Shown here in pieces: positions 53,935-63,540 of a stretch of 64,000 nt of DNA. The position numbers and the translations under genes were made by a program. The notes beneath the pieces are model-generated. The model worked only from the letters and a program-made list of their open reading frames with translations. It ran no database searches and was not told the origin of the DNA. Position 1 is the stretch's first letter; each line of letters begins with the position of its first letter. Origin of the DNA: CAYZJD01 sp964483455 (GTDB lineage Bacteria > Acidobacteriota > Terriglobia > Bryobacterales > Bryobacteraceae); NCBI GenBank assembly GCA_964483455.1, contig CAZACK010000011.1:8691-72690 (forward strand), in the 5' to 3' direction.

Positions 53935-54942
53935 ATGGAACGCATCGCGCGACGCTTCGTCTGGCTGGGAGGCGCGATACTCGTCACGCTTGTCATCGGC
54001 ACCGTGGGACACGTGCTCGTCTCCGGCTATCCGGTCTTCGACGCGTTTTACATGACGTTGATCACCATCACTACCGTTGGCTACAAGGAGGTTCACGACC
54101 TCAGCCAGGCGAGCCGGATGTTCAACTCGGTGGTGATCTTCTTCGGCGTGAGCGTCATGTTCTTCGCCATCGGCGTGATGACGCAGACGGTGGTCGAGCT
54201 CGAGCTGGGCGAATTCTTCGGCAAGCGGCGGTACAAACGGATGATCGAGAAATTGCAGGACCACATCATTGTGTGCGGCTACGGGCGGGTGGGCCGCGGC
54301 GCCGCCTGGGAGCTGAAGGAGGCCAACGCCGCGTTCGTGGTGGCGGACCGCAATGCCGACCGGGTGGAGGCCGCCATTCGCGCGGGAATGCTGGCCGTGC
54401 ATGCCGACGCCACCCGGGACGAAACGCTGCGCGATCTCGGCGTCGACCGCGCGCGCGGCCTGCTGGCGGCGCTGGCCACGGACGCCGACAACCTGTTCGT
54501 GATCCTGTCGGCGAAAACCATGAACCCGCGCCTGCCGGTGGCTACCCGCGTCGCCGAGGAGGACGCCGAAAGCAAGCTGCGGCTGGCCGGGGCCGACATC
54601 GTCTTCGCCCCCTACACGCACGCAGGGCACCACCTGGCGCAAGCGCTGCTGCGCCCGCACGTGTTTCAGTTTCTCCAGTTCTCCACCACGACCATGGGAC
54701 TGGACGTCGGCATCGAACAGGTGCGCGTGGACGAAACGAGCGAGTTCGCCGCCAAGACACTGAAGCAGATGCAGATTCGCCGGGACATCGGCGTCATCGT
54801 GCTGGCGATCCGCCGCGCCGGCGGCGAGATGGTGTTCAATCCGCCGGCCGACGCCGAGATTGCCGGCGGGGACCACCTGATCGTGATGGGCAAGCCGGAA
54901 GGTCTTCGGAAGCTGGAGTCGCTCGCCGGGGTGCGCTCATGA
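53935..54942 (+). CDS. Two-helix potassium channel with RCK (TrkA) domains
   Basis: A 335-residue protein with helices at about 9-28 and 65-85 and a selectivity-filter region TITTVGYKEV between them. The RCK_N domain begins at HIIVCGYGRVGRGAAWELK (Rossmann GxGxxG) and includes VHADATRDETLRDLG; an RCK_C domain spans the last 75 residues. It resembles Kch/MthK-type channels gated by ligand or NAD(H). It overlaps the nnrD/nnrE gene by 4 bases. Confidence 0.92.
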   Translation: MERIARRFVWLGGAILVTLVIGTVGHVLVSGYPVFDAFYMTLITITTVGYKEVHDLSQASRMFNSVVIFFGVSVMFFAIGVMTQTVVELELGEFFGKRRYKRMIEKLQDHIIVCGYGRVGRGAAWELKEANAAFVVADRNADRVEAAIRAGMLAVHADATRDETLRDLGVDRARGLLAALATDADNLFVILSAKTMNPRLPVATRVAEEDAESKLRLAGADIVFAPYTHAGHHLAQALLRPHVFQFLQFSTTTMGLDVGIEQVRVDETSEFAAKTLKQMQIRRDIGVIVLAIRRAGGEMVFNPPADAEIAGGDHLIVMGKPEGLRKLESLAGVRS

Positions 54943-56483
54943 AAGTGCTGACCGCGGCCCAGATGCGCGAAGTGGATCGCCGCACGATGGAGATGGGCAT
55001 ACCCGGCCTCGTGCTGATGGAGAACGCCGGCCACCGCGTCGTCGAGTTCCTTGAAGAGCGGTTTGCTCCGCTGGCCTCGCACCGCATCGTGGTTCTGTGC
55101 GGCAAGGGGAACAACGGCGGCGACGGCCTGGTGGTGGCGCGGCAGCTCCACACCCGCGTCAAGCCGCGCTCGCTGGACGTGGTGCTTGCCGCCGATCCGT
55201 CCGAGCTTCGCGGCGAAGCGGCGGCGAACTTCCGGATGCTTGAGGCGTGCGGCTGCCCGTGGGCCTGCGAGATCGCGCCGGCGATGCGCGAGGCCACGAT
55301 CGTGCTCGACGCGCTGCTCGGCACCGGGCTTCAGGGGCCGGCCACGGGCCGGATGCTCGAGCTTATCCGCGAGATCAACAGCGGCTTCCCGCGGGCGAAG
55401 GTCGTGGCGGTGGACATTCCGTCCGGCCTCGGCAGCGACTCGGGCGCGCTTCTCGGCGAGACCGTGAAGGCAGACTGCACAGTGACCTTCACCGCGCCAA
55501 AGGTCGGCCAGGTGATGCCGCCGGGCTGCGATTTCGTGGGCGAGCTGACCGTCCGCCCGATCGGCAGCCTTGCTTCGCTGCACGAAGACGACGAGTCGAT
55601 CCTGCTTTCACTGATGGTGCCAGGCGACTTTCGCGCATTGTTCCAGCCGCGCGCCAGAGGTGCGCACAAGGGCGATTTCGGCCACGTGCTGGTGATCGGC
55701 GGCTCGTGGGGGAAAACGGGAGCGGCAGCCATGGCGGGCCTGGCGGCGCTGCGCGCCGGCGCCGGGCTGGTGACGGTGGCGTCGGCGGAGTCGGCGATCG
55801 CGGTGATCGCCTCGCACGCGCCCGAGCTGATGACCGAGCCGCTGCCGGAAACCCCGGAGGGCACGATCGCCGAGACTGCGCACGGGCGCCTGGCAGCGCT
55901 GATGGCGAACAAGGACGTGATCGCACTCGGGCCGGGGATCGGAACGAATCCACGCACGGCCACGCTCACCCGCATGCTGGTGAGCCAGGCGGCGCGCCCG
56001 CTGGTGATCGACGCCGACGGTCTCAACGCGTTGGCCGAGGCGGAGTGGAACGGTACATCGCTGGTGCTCACGCCTCATCCCGGAGAGATGGCGCGGCTGA
56101 CGGGGAGGACAAAGGCCGAAGTGCAAGCGGACCGCATCGGCGTGGCGCGGGAGTTCGCCACCCGGCGTGGCTTGACCCTCGTGCTGAAGGGGCAACGCAC
56201 GCTTCTCGCCTTGCCCGACGGCCGGGTCCGCATTAATCCCACCGGCACGCCGGCGATGGCTTCCGGCGGCAGCGGCGATATCCTTACCGGCCTGATCGCC
56301 GGACTGCTGGCGCAGTTCCCGAACGCTGCCGAGAACGCCGTCGCCGCGGCGGTCTGGCTTCACGGGCGCTGCGGCGAACTCGGCACGGCCGCCTACGGCG
56401 AGAAGCCGCTGATCGCCACCGACCTGCTCGAGTTCCTCCCCGAGGCGATGGATGAGTGTGCGGCTCTGCCGGACGAAGTCTGA
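54939..56483 (+). CDS. nnr: Bifunctional NAD(P)HX epimerase / ADP-dependent NAD(P)HX dehydratase
   Basis: A 514-residue fusion that repairs hydrated NAD(P)H. The N-terminal epimerase (YjeF_N) has GLVLMENAGHRVVEF, LCGKGNNGGDGLVVAR and VAVDIPSGLGSDSG. The C-terminal dehydratase has HKGDFGHVLVIGGSWGKTGA, PLVIDADGLNAL, LTPHPGEMARL and the phosphate-binding GGSGDILTGLI. ATG at 54939 overlaps the K+ channel stop (ATGA); the 3' end overlaps tsaE by 32 bases. Confidence 0.95.
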   Translation: MKVLTAAQMREVDRRTMEMGIPGLVLMENAGHRVVEFLEERFAPLASHRIVVLCGKGNNGGDGLVVARQLHTRVKPRSLDVVLAADPSELRGEAAANFRMLEACGCPWACEIAPAMREATIVLDALLGTGLQGPATGRMLELIREINSGFPRAKVVAVDIPSGLGSDSGALLGETVKADCTVTFTAPKVGQVMPPGCDFVGELTVRPIGSLASLHEDDESILLSLMVPGDFRALFQPRARGAHKGDFGHVLVIGGSWGKTGAAAMAGLAALRAGAGLVTVASAESAIAVIASHAPELMTEPLPETPEGTIAETAHGRLAALMANKDVIALGPGIGTNPRTATLTRMLVSQAARPLVIDADGLNALAEAEWNGTSLVLTPHPGEMARLTGRTKAEVQADRIGVAREFATRRGLTLVLKGQRTLLALPDGRVRINPTGTPAMASGGSGDILTGLIAGLLAQFPNAAENAVAAAVWLHGRCGELGTAAYGEKPLIATDLLEFLPEAMDECAALPDEV

Positions 56484-56880
56484 AGAGGAGACCATCGCCG
56501 CCGGCGAAGAACTGGCGCGCACTCTGCGGCCACCAGCAACGGTGCTGCTGATTGGCGATCTCGGCGCCGGCAAGACCACGCTCGCCAAGGGCATCGTCAA
56601 AGGCCTCGGCGCCGCGCCCCCGGAAGACGTCTCCAGCCCGACCTTCACGCTGATCCACGAGTACGGCGAGTCGCCGAAGGTCTACCACATCGACCTCTAC
56701 CGCATCGATGCCCCACGCGAACTGGAGTCGCTCGGGCTGGACGAGCTGCTGGAGCGGGACGCCGTGGTGGTGGTCGAATGGGGAGAGCGGTTCCCGCACT
56801 TCTGGCCGACGGACCGGATCGAAGTGCGGTTGGAGACGCTTGAGAACGGTGAGCGGGAAATCCGGGTGTCCGCCGGCTAG
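56452..56880 (+). CDS. tsaE: tRNA threonylcarbamoyladenosine biosynthesis ATPase
   Basis: A 142-residue P-loop protein with LLIGDLGAGKTTLAKG (Walker A), SSPTFTLIHEY (a typical TsaE block) and VVVVEWGERFP (Walker B-like). TsaE hydrolyses ATP to reset the TsaD-TsaB complex in t6A synthesis. It overlaps nnr by 32 bases, a common arrangement in bacteria. TsaD and TsaB are not in the window. Confidence 0.95.
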   Translation: MSVRLCRTKSEEETIAAGEELARTLRPPATVLLIGDLGAGKTTLAKGIVKGLGAAPPEDVSSPTFTLIHEYGESPKVYHIDLYRIDAPRELESLGLDELLERDAVVVVEWGERFPHFWPTDRIEVRLETLENGEREIRVSAG

Positions 56881-56918
56881 CACTAAGACCTGTCCGCCGC
56901 CGACGCACGCCTCCCATG

Positions 56919-56932
56919 ATACAGTCGTGTAT
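56919..56932. promoter_or_regulatory. Small inverted repeat before the fur-like gene
   Basis: ATAC-AGTCGT-GTAT lies immediately before the ATG at 56933. It could be an operator for autoregulation, but it does not match a consensus Fur box well. Confidence 0.2.
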
Positions 56933-57481
56933 ATGCAGCCAGCTGCGGCGCAGAGAAGACCGAAGGGCACGGCGCTCGGCAACATTTTGGGCTCGCTCAA
57001 GGATCGCGGCGTTCGTCTCACGCGACAGCGGCAGATCATCCTCGAGCTGATCGACAAGACCGGCATGCATCTGGATGCCGAGAGCCTCTTCCGCCTCGCC
57101 AAGCAGAAGGACCCGAAGCTCAACCGCGTAACCATTTACCGCACGCTGAAAATGCTGAAGGAGGGCGGGCTGGTGGACGAGCTCGACCTGATGCACTGGG
57201 AAGGCGAGCAGCACTACTACGAGACCCGCTCGAAACAGGAGCACGCCCACGTCATCTGCCTGCGCTGTGGGAGGGTGGAGGAATTCTTCGGTGACCCGTT
57301 GCGGAAATTGCGGCGGCAGGTGGAGACGCACTTCGGCTTCCAGATCCTGATCGCCCGTACTGAGATCGGGGGCTACTGCGCGCACTGCCAGGTGCAGAGG
57401 GCGCAGGAGATGGAGGCCGCGGCGCGGCAAGGCGGCAGGCCGCGGATTGTCCCGAAGAATACGCGCGACCGGGGGGTTTGA
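56933..57481 (+). CDS. Fur-family transcriptional regulator
   Basis: About 182 residues. The winged helix is LKDRGVRLTRQRQIILELID with NRVTIYRTLKMLKEGGLVDEL as recognition helix and wing. Metal sites: HAHVICLRCG (CxxC) and the C-terminal GGYCAHCQ (CxxC) form the structural zinc site; His/Glu residues of the HYYETRSKQEHAH segment are candidates for the regulatory site. Type (Fur, Zur or PerR) cannot be decided. A long N-terminal extension and a basic tail are unusual. I chose the ATG at 56933. It overlaps the next gene by 1 base. Confidence 0.9.
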   Translation: MQPAAAQRRPKGTALGNILGSLKDRGVRLTRQRQIILELIDKTGMHLDAESLFRLAKQKDPKLNRVTIYRTLKMLKEGGLVDELDLMHWEGEQHYYETRSKQEHAHVICLRCGRVEEFFGDPLRKLRRQVETHFGFQILIARTEIGGYCAHCQVQRAQEMEAAARQGGRPRIVPKNTRDRGV

Positions 57482-59157
57482 TGGCTTCCGGTTCGACCGG
57501 CGGGCGTGTGGAACCCGCGTCCCTGGTGGTGCTGGACCCGGCCGGCAGCCGCACCCGTGTCCGCCTTCAACCCCTGCCGTTCCGAATTGGAAGGCAGTCC
57601 GACAACCACCTCGTTCTGCGCGACAGCCGGATTTCGCGGTCGCACGCGCGCATCGAGTTCGATGACGGGGCTTACCACATCGAAGATCTCGACAGCAGGC
57701 ACGGCTTGTTCGTCAACGGGGCGAGGGTAATCCGCCAGCGGCTGGAGAACTCCGACCGCATCGAGTTCGGTTTCGCCGATTCCTACCGGCTGCTGTTCGC
57801 GCTGGAAGACGCGGACATCCACCGGCTGCTCGACCAGTTCGCCGCGCCGGCGATGACGGCGACCGCCGGCAGTCTCGGCAAGTTGCGGGCGCTGGTGGAG
57901 GTCGCGCGGGCGCTCGAGACCTCGCTGTCGACCGAGGATGTCCTGACCGCGCTGGTGGACGCAGCCCTGGCGGTCACCGGCGCCGAGAGAGGGTTCCTGC
58001 TGTTGCGGCGGGAGGACCAGCTCGACGTCCGGGCGGCCCGGGACCGCAACGGCAGACCCCTGGACGCCGGCGAGCTACGCGTTCCGAGCAGTGTCATTCA
58101 TCGCGCGCTCACCAACCGGCGGGAACTCCTTTCGATGAGCTTCGATCCGGCGGCGGAAAGCGACCAGGGCGCCGGACGCACGGTGGCCGAGCTGGAGCTT
58201 CGCAGCGTCGTGTGCGTGCCGCTGGTGAAAGTGCGCTCCGGTGGGGGCATGGAGACCGCCGTGCTGTCCGCCTCCGAGAACACGGTCGGCCTGCTGTACA
58301 TGGACTCGCGCCTTGGCGCCGCCGATCTTTCCTCCGGCAACCGCGAGATCCTCCAAACGCTGGCGCTGGAGGCGTCGACGATTCTGGAAAACGCCCGGCT
58401 GATCGAACTCGAGCGGGCCAGGCAGCGGATGGAAGAGGAGCTGAAGATCGCCCGCGGCATCCAGGAGAGCTTGCAGCCGCGCCAGCTCCCCTCATCCGGC
58501 TGGTTCCGCGCCGCCGGCCGCAGCATCCCGTCCCACCAGGTCGGCGGGGATTATTTCGAAGTCGGGGAGATCAGTCCCCTCTGCTGGTCCGTTGTCGCCG
58601 CCGACGTGTCCGGCAAAGGAGTGAGTTCGGCGCTGCTCGCCTCTTTGCTGCAAGGGATGTTCCTGGCCGGCGCGGACAGCCCTTCCCAGATGGAGCAAAT
58701 GATGGCCCGCGTCAACCGGTTTCTGATCGAGCGGACCGGCGGAGAGAAGTACGCGACGCTCTTCTACTGCACCCTGGAACACGGCGGGCTGCTGCGATGG
58801 GTGAATGCCGGGCACTGCCCGCCGCTGCTGGTGCGGGCGGGAGAAAAGCCGCAGGTCCTGCCGGCCAGCGCCCTGCCCGTGGGAATGCTGGAGGAGGCCA
58901 CGTTCCAAGCCCGCGAAACGCGGCTCCAGCCCGGCGACAAGCTGGTCATTTACACCGACGGCCTGTCGGAAGCTCAGAATGCGGACGGTGAGTTTTTCGG
59001 CGAGAAGCGAATCCGGGAGACGCTGGCGGCCAATGCGGCCTCCGACTGCGCCGGGCTTTTCCAAGCGCTCGACCAGGCGGTGCTTCGATTCACCAGCGGA
59101 GCGGTACAGCGCGACGACATCACGCTGGTCGTGGTGGAATACCGGCCCGAGCCGTAG
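57481..59157 (+). CDS. FHA-GAF-SpoIIE protein phosphatase
   Basis: About 558 residues, soluble. FHA domain (about 15-105) with FRIGRQSDNHLVLRDSRISR and SHARIEF; GAF domain (about 135-310); a helical linker (ERARQRMEEELKIARGIQESLQP); and a PP2C/SpoIIE domain with QVGGDYFEVGE, ADVSGKGVSSALLASL and IYTDGLSEAQNADGEFFG. The FHA domain would recruit a phosphothreonine protein, linking Ser/Thr kinase signalling with STAS-type partner switching. The second such phosphatase within 6 kb. Confidence 0.92.
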   Translation: MASGSTGGRVEPASLVVLDPAGSRTRVRLQPLPFRIGRQSDNHLVLRDSRISRSHARIEFDDGAYHIEDLDSRHGLFVNGARVIRQRLENSDRIEFGFADSYRLLFALEDADIHRLLDQFAAPAMTATAGSLGKLRALVEVARALETSLSTEDVLTALVDAALAVTGAERGFLLLRREDQLDVRAARDRNGRPLDAGELRVPSSVIHRALTNRRELLSMSFDPAAESDQGAGRTVAELELRSVVCVPLVKVRSGGGMETAVLSASENTVGLLYMDSRLGAADLSSGNREILQTLALEASTILENARLIELERARQRMEEELKIARGIQESLQPRQLPSSGWFRAAGRSIPSHQVGGDYFEVGEISPLCWSVVAADVSGKGVSSALLASLLQGMFLAGADSPSQMEQMMARVNRFLIERTGGEKYATLFYCTLEHGGLLRWVNAGHCPPLLVRAGEKPQVLPASALPVGMLEEATFQARETRLQPGDKLVIYTDGLSEAQNADGEFFGEKRIRETLAANAASDCAGLFQALDQAVLRFTSGAVQRDDITLVVVEYRPEP

Positions 59158-59201
59158 TTCCGCCTTGCAGAAGACTGGACCTTGCTAGCAGCCTCCACAA
59201 A

Positions 59202-59831
59202 TCAACTCCGTGCACTCTGAGCCTCAGTGGTGAAACGATAATACTCGCGCGCCAGCGGCGCGACCGGCTCCGGCACCAGATGCTCCCACGGCTGGCCCTC
59301 GGCGATGCGGCGGCGGACCTCGGTCGCCGAAATCGCGCCGTAGTCGCCGGCGAGCGGCAGCGGGTGAATCCGTCCGCGAAGGGCCGGCGGCGGATCGAAC
59401 GCGCCTCCTCGCGGGGCCACCAGCAGTTCGAATTCCTGAAGCATTTCCCGGATCGCGTCCGGGCGGCCGTACTCCCAGTTCACCACCCGGCTTGCAGCGT
59501 CGGCGCCGCAGAGAAAGCGCAGGGCGACCGCGGCCCCGTAAGAGGCCCGGCACTCTCGCGCGATCTCCACAAACAGGCCGCCTTCCGTGCAGGCGATCGA
59601 GTATCGCGGCTCGGACCCGGCCGCGGCCTCCAGCATCGCCAGCCTCTCCTCCAGCGTGGCCCCTACATAGGACTTGTGCGGGAAGATCCTGGGCAGCGCG
59701 AAGAGCACTTCGCCGCAGAGGGTGAGCCCGGAAGCTGCCAGAGCCAGGTGGGCGTTCGTGGGCGGATTGAACGTCGCCGAGAGAATGCCCAGCGACACAG
59801 GCGCACCGGAGGCCCGCCGGCGAAACTGCAT
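59202..59831 (-). CDS. nadD: Nicotinate-nucleotide adenylyltransferase-like protein
   Basis: A 209-residue nucleotidyltransferase. The dinucleotide-binding motif reads GILSATFNPPTNAHLALA: the usual (H/T)xGH is TNAH, with Ala in place of Gly. The C-terminal GAISATEVRRRI corresponds to ISSTxxR. It would make deamido-NAD from nicotinate mononucleotide. I chose the ATG at 59831; the longer frame upstream has no family features. The last residues (FTTEAQSARS) are encoded by a dispersed repeat. No rsfS follows, although this is a frequent neighbour. Confidence 0.82.
   Translation of the reverse strand: MQFRRRASGAPVSLGILSATFNPPTNAHLALAASGLTLCGEVLFALPRIFPHKSYVGATLEERLAMLEAAAGSEPRYSIACTEGGLFVEIARECRASYGAAVALRFLCGADAASRVVNWEYGRPDAIREMLQEFELLVAPRGGAFDPPPALRGRIHPLPLAGDYGAISATEVRRRIAEGQPWEHLVPEPVAPLAREYYRFTTEAQSARS
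59206..59236. repeat. Short dispersed repeat across the nadD 3' end
   Basis: On the minus strand TTTCACCACTGAGGCTCAGA and GTGCACGGAG repeats GAG-ending units like those at 5161-5191. It replaces the last codons of nadD, with the stop at 59202-59204 just beyond. Confidence 0.5.
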
Positions 59832-60097
59832 GCAACCATTATGAGGCCGGTTCTGGCCGAACAGCTCGTGGAAAACGGGTGACAGGCTTCTTTGTCGGGC
59901 ATGGGCAGATCGCCCACCGACAGGCGATGGAAGTCGCCGGTACGGTGGCGCGCCGGAATCGGTGGCAGGCTTCGCTGTCCCAAGCGCACGTACCGCACTG
60001 TCAACGATCTGCGCCACTCGCGCGTGGACAGCGTTGCCTGTCACGGGCTTTCTCTACGGGCTGGTAATGGGCGCATGCGGTACAGTAGGGGTAGAAC

Positions 60098-60757
60098 ATG
60101 TTCACCTGGATCTGCCCGCGCTGTGGGCGAGAGGTGCCGCCGTCCTACAACGAATGCCCGGACTGCGCCGAGAGGCAACGCGCCGCTGAAACCAGGACTG
60201 CGACCGCAACCGAGGCGCCCGAACCGCCGCGGATCGCCGTTCGCCCGCCGAAGCTGAAAAAGCCGCCGCCGGCAGAGAAAGAAGTGCCCGGCTGGCTGAT
60301 GAGCGTTCTGTTTGCGCTCGGGTTCCTCGCCCTGGGCACCGGAGGTTATTACGCCTACAAGAATTTCTCCATACCGTCCAGGAACGCCGTTTCCGGGCCC
60401 AAGCTTCAGGGGCCGCCTGCTCCCCAGCTTCCGAACCCCAAAACGAACCTCGTCCAGCGCTACGTGGAAGTAACGGGAATCCGGCTGCTGGAGAACCCCG
60501 AGAAGAAGACAGAGGTCCAGTTTCTCCTGGTGAACCATTCGGGGGCGGAGATCGCCGACGTCGCGGGCACGGTGACCCTGAAGCCCCGCTCGGAGAAGCC
60601 GGATGAGAAGCCGATCGGGACGTTCGATTTCCGCGTCACGTCCATCGGACCCTACGAATCCAAAGAAGCTAGATCCATCCTGGACACGACCCTGCGTGCC
60701 TACGAGATCCCGGACTGGCAGTTCCTGCTGGTCGATGTCCAGATTAAAGCGCCGTGA
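60098..60757 (+). CDS. Zinc-ribbon membrane protein of unknown function
   Basis: A 219-residue protein. An N-terminal zinc ribbon has WICPRCGREVPPSYNECPDC (two CxxC knuckles), then a Pro-rich linker, one membrane helix (about 65-86; WLMSVLFALGFLALGTGGYYAY) and a beta-sandwich-like C-terminal domain (RYVEVTGIRLLENPEKKTEVQ onwards). Acidobacteria often have such zinc-ribbon single-pass proteins; the role is unknown. It precedes the M16 peptidase gene by 43 bases. Confidence 0.75.
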   Translation: MFTWICPRCGREVPPSYNECPDCAERQRAAETRTATATEAPEPPRIAVRPPKLKKPPPAEKEVPGWLMSVLFALGFLALGTGGYYAYKNFSIPSRNAVSGPKLQGPPAPQLPNPKTNLVQRYVEVTGIRLLENPEKKTEVQFLLVNHSGAEIADVAGTVTLKPRSEKPDEKPIGTFDFRVTSIGPYESKEARSILDTTLRAYEIPDWQFLLVDVQIKAP

Positions 60758-60800
60758 CGATATCCGGCGGGAACCGTCCAACCACGATTGGAGGAAACGT

Positions 60801-63533
60801 GTGCTTATGCGAACCAGAATTGCGTTGCCCGTTGCCCTGATTCTCAGCCTGCCCGCCCTGGGCCAGGATATCCAGATCGACATTCCCTACGAAAGGTTCG
60901 TGCTCGACAACGGACTGACGCTGATTGTCCACGAGGACCGGAAGGCGCCCATCGTGGCGGTGAACGTCTGGTACCACGTCGGCTCCAAGAACGAGAAACG
61001 AGGCAAGACCGGATTCGCCCACCTATTCGAGCACCTTATGTTCAACGGGAGCGAGAACTTCAACCAGGACTATTTCAAGGTTCTGGAGAAGATCGGGGCG
61101 ACAGATCTGAACGGCACCACCAACAACGACCGCACAAATTACTTCCAGAACGTGCCTACTTCGGCTCTCGACACTGTTCTGTGGATGGAGTCCGACCGCA
61201 TGGGCCATCTGCTCGGCGTCGTGAACCAAGCCAAGCTGGATGAGCAGCGCGGCGTCGTTCAAAACGAGAAACGCCAGTACGAAAATCAGCCCTACGGGCT
61301 CGTCTACAACCTGATTACCGAGAACACGTTTCCGGCGGGGCACCCGTACTCGTGGACAGTGATCGGCTCGATGGAAGACTTGAACGCGGCGTCTCTGGAT
61401 GATGTGAAGGAGTGGTTCAGGACCTATTACGGTCCGTCGAACGCGGTCATCGTCATCGCCGGCGACATCGACGCCCGGACGGCGAAGGAGAAAGCGGAGA
61501 AGTACTTCGGCGCCATTCCTCCGGGACCGCCGGTGGCCAAGCACCAGGTCTGGATCGCGAAGAGGGAAGGCGCCCACCGCCAAGTCTTGCAGGACCGCGT
61601 GCCACAAGCCCGCATCCACAAGGTCTGGAACATCCCGCAGGCTTTCAGCAAGGAGGCCCATGACCTGGAGCTGGTGGGGAGTGTACTGGCCGAAGGCAAG
61701 AGTTCCCGGCTCTACAAGCGGCTGGTCTACGACGAGCAGATTGCGACCGACGTGAATGTGTCCGTCGATCTCAACGAAATTGCCGGCCAGTTCATGATCC
61801 AGGCCACGGCGCGGCCGGGCGAGTCGCTGGCGAAAGTGGAAAAGGCCATCGACGAAGAGCTGAGTAAGTTCCTCTCCGGCGGCCCGACACCGGAGGAGCT
61901 CCAGCGGGTCAAGGCGCGGTACGTGGCGAATTTCCTGCGCGGGGTGGAGCGAATCGGCGGCTTCGGAGGCAAGTCCGACGTGCTCGCGACGGGGCAGGTG
62001 TACGCCGGCAATCCGGAGGCTTACAAGATCGAGTTGAAGATCAAGCAGCAGGCCACTGCCGGGGACTTGCGGGCAGTGGCGAACAAATGGCTGTCCGACG
62101 GCGTCTACGTTCTGGAGGTGCATCCGTTCCCCAGCCTCAAGGTTTCCTCGGTGACGGTGGACCGGTCCAAGCTGCCGGAGCCGGGCGCGCCGCCCGAACT
62201 GCGGCTGCCGAAGCTCCAGCGCAGCGCGCTCTCCAACGGTCTGAAGATCGTGCTGGCCGAGCGGCACGAGATCCCGCTGGTGAATTTCCGGCTGCTGGTG
62301 GACGCCGGCTACGCCGCGGATCAGTTTGCGAGCGCCGGCACGGCCAGGCTGGCGATGACCATGCTCGACGAAGGGACCAAGACCCGCCAGTCGCTCGAAA
62401 TCAGCGAGCAGTTGGACCGGCTGGGCGCACAACTCGGCGCCGGCTCCAACCTCGACATGTCGCTGGTGACGCTGTCGGCGCTCAAGGCGAATCTGGACGC
62501 CTCGCTGGAGATCTACGCCGACGTGATTCTGAATCCGTCCTTCCCGGAGCCGGATTTTCTGCGCGAGCAGAAGCAGCAACTGGCAGCCATCCAAAGGGAG
62601 AAGGTGCAGCCGGTATCGATGGCCCTTCGCGTTTACCCGGCCCTGCTCTACGGCAAGAGCCACGCCTATGGGAATCCACTAACCGGCTCGGGTACGGAAG
62701 CGTCGGTCAAGTCGATCACACGCGAGGCGCTGGTGAAGTTCCACCAGACATGGTTCAAGCCGAACAACGCAACGTTGGTCGTGGTCGGCGACACCACGCT
62801 GGCGGAGATCACGCCGAAGCTGGAGCAGCTCTTTCAAGGCTGGAAGCCTGGCGACGTGCCGAAGAAGAACATCGGCCAGGTACAGCACCAGGACAAATCC
62901 ATCGTCTACTTGCTGGACCGGCCCGGGTCCATCCAGTCCGTCATACTGGCCGGGCACGTCGCCCCCCCGAAGGCAAACCCGGACGAAATCTCGTTTGAGA
63001 CGCTCAACACGCTGCTCGGCGGGATGTTCATTTCGCGGGTGAACATGAACCTTCGCGAAGATAAGCACTGGTCCTACGGGGCCGGCACTTTCCTGTTCGA
63101 CGCGCGCGGCCAGCGGCCTTTCCTTGGTTATGCTCCCGTGCAGAGCGACAAGACGAAGGAATCGATGGTGGAGTTGCGCAAGGAACTGGGCGCGATCGTG
63201 CGCGACCGGCCGGCGAGCGGCGACGAGCTCAAGGCCGCCCAGGACAACCTGACGCTGTCTCTGCCGGGATCGCGGGAGACGATCAACGCCGTCGCGGGCT
63301 CGATCGCCGAGATCGTGCAGTTCGGCCTCCCGGATGATTACTTCGAGACGTATCCGGGAAAGGTCCGGGCGCTCACCACTCAGGACATGTCCACCGCCGC
63401 CGAGAAACTGATCCGGCCCGACAAGCTGGTCTGGGTGGTGGTGGGCGACCGGGCGAAGATCGAGCAGGGGGTGCGGGAGCTGAACCTCGGGGAAGTGAAG
63501 TTGCTGGACGCCGACGGTAATCCGGTGAACTGA
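60801..63533 (+). CDS. M16-family zinc peptidase, two-domain (pitrilysin/insulinase type)
   Basis: About 910 residues with a signal peptide (ALPVALILSLPALGQ). The first M16 domain is active-type, with inverted zinc motif H74-x2-E77-H78 (HLFEHLMF) and the downstream Glu in VVQNEKRQYENQP. The second half from about residue 475 (HEIPLVNFRLLVDAGYAADQ) is the inactive partner domain. It would degrade peptides in the periplasm. Start: GGAGG at 60790-60794 favours GTG at 60801 (6 bases) over ATG at 60807 (12 bases); both give the same mature protein. Confidence 0.93.
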   Translation: MLMRTRIALPVALILSLPALGQDIQIDIPYERFVLDNGLTLIVHEDRKAPIVAVNVWYHVGSKNEKRGKTGFAHLFEHLMFNGSENFNQDYFKVLEKIGATDLNGTTNNDRTNYFQNVPTSALDTVLWMESDRMGHLLGVVNQAKLDEQRGVVQNEKRQYENQPYGLVYNLITENTFPAGHPYSWTVIGSMEDLNAASLDDVKEWFRTYYGPSNAVIVIAGDIDARTAKEKAEKYFGAIPPGPPVAKHQVWIAKREGAHRQVLQDRVPQARIHKVWNIPQAFSKEAHDLELVGSVLAEGKSSRLYKRLVYDEQIATDVNVSVDLNEIAGQFMIQATARPGESLAKVEKAIDEELSKFLSGGPTPEELQRVKARYVANFLRGVERIGGFGGKSDVLATGQVYAGNPEAYKIELKIKQQATAGDLRAVANKWLSDGVYVLEVHPFPSLKVSSVTVDRSKLPEPGAPPELRLPKLQRSALSNGLKIVLAERHEIPLVNFRLLVDAGYAADQFASAGTARLAMTMLDEGTKTRQSLEISEQLDRLGAQLGAGSNLDMSLVTLSALKANLDASLEIYADVILNPSFPEPDFLREQKQQLAAIQREKVQPVSMALRVYPALLYGKSHAYGNPLTGSGTEASVKSITREALVKFHQTWFKPNNATLVVVGDTTLAEITPKLEQLFQGWKPGDVPKKNIGQVQHQDKSIVYLLDRPGSIQSVILAGHVAPPKANPDEISFETLNTLLGGMFISRVNMNLREDKHWSYGAGTFLFDARGQRPFLGYAPVQSDKTKESMVELRKELGAIVRDRPASGDELKAAQDNLTLSLPGSRETINAVAGSIAEIVQFGLPDDYFETYPGKVRALTTQDMSTAAEKLIRPDKLVWVVVGDRAKIEQGVRELNLGEVKLLDADGNPVN

Positions 63534-63540
63534 GCTAACA

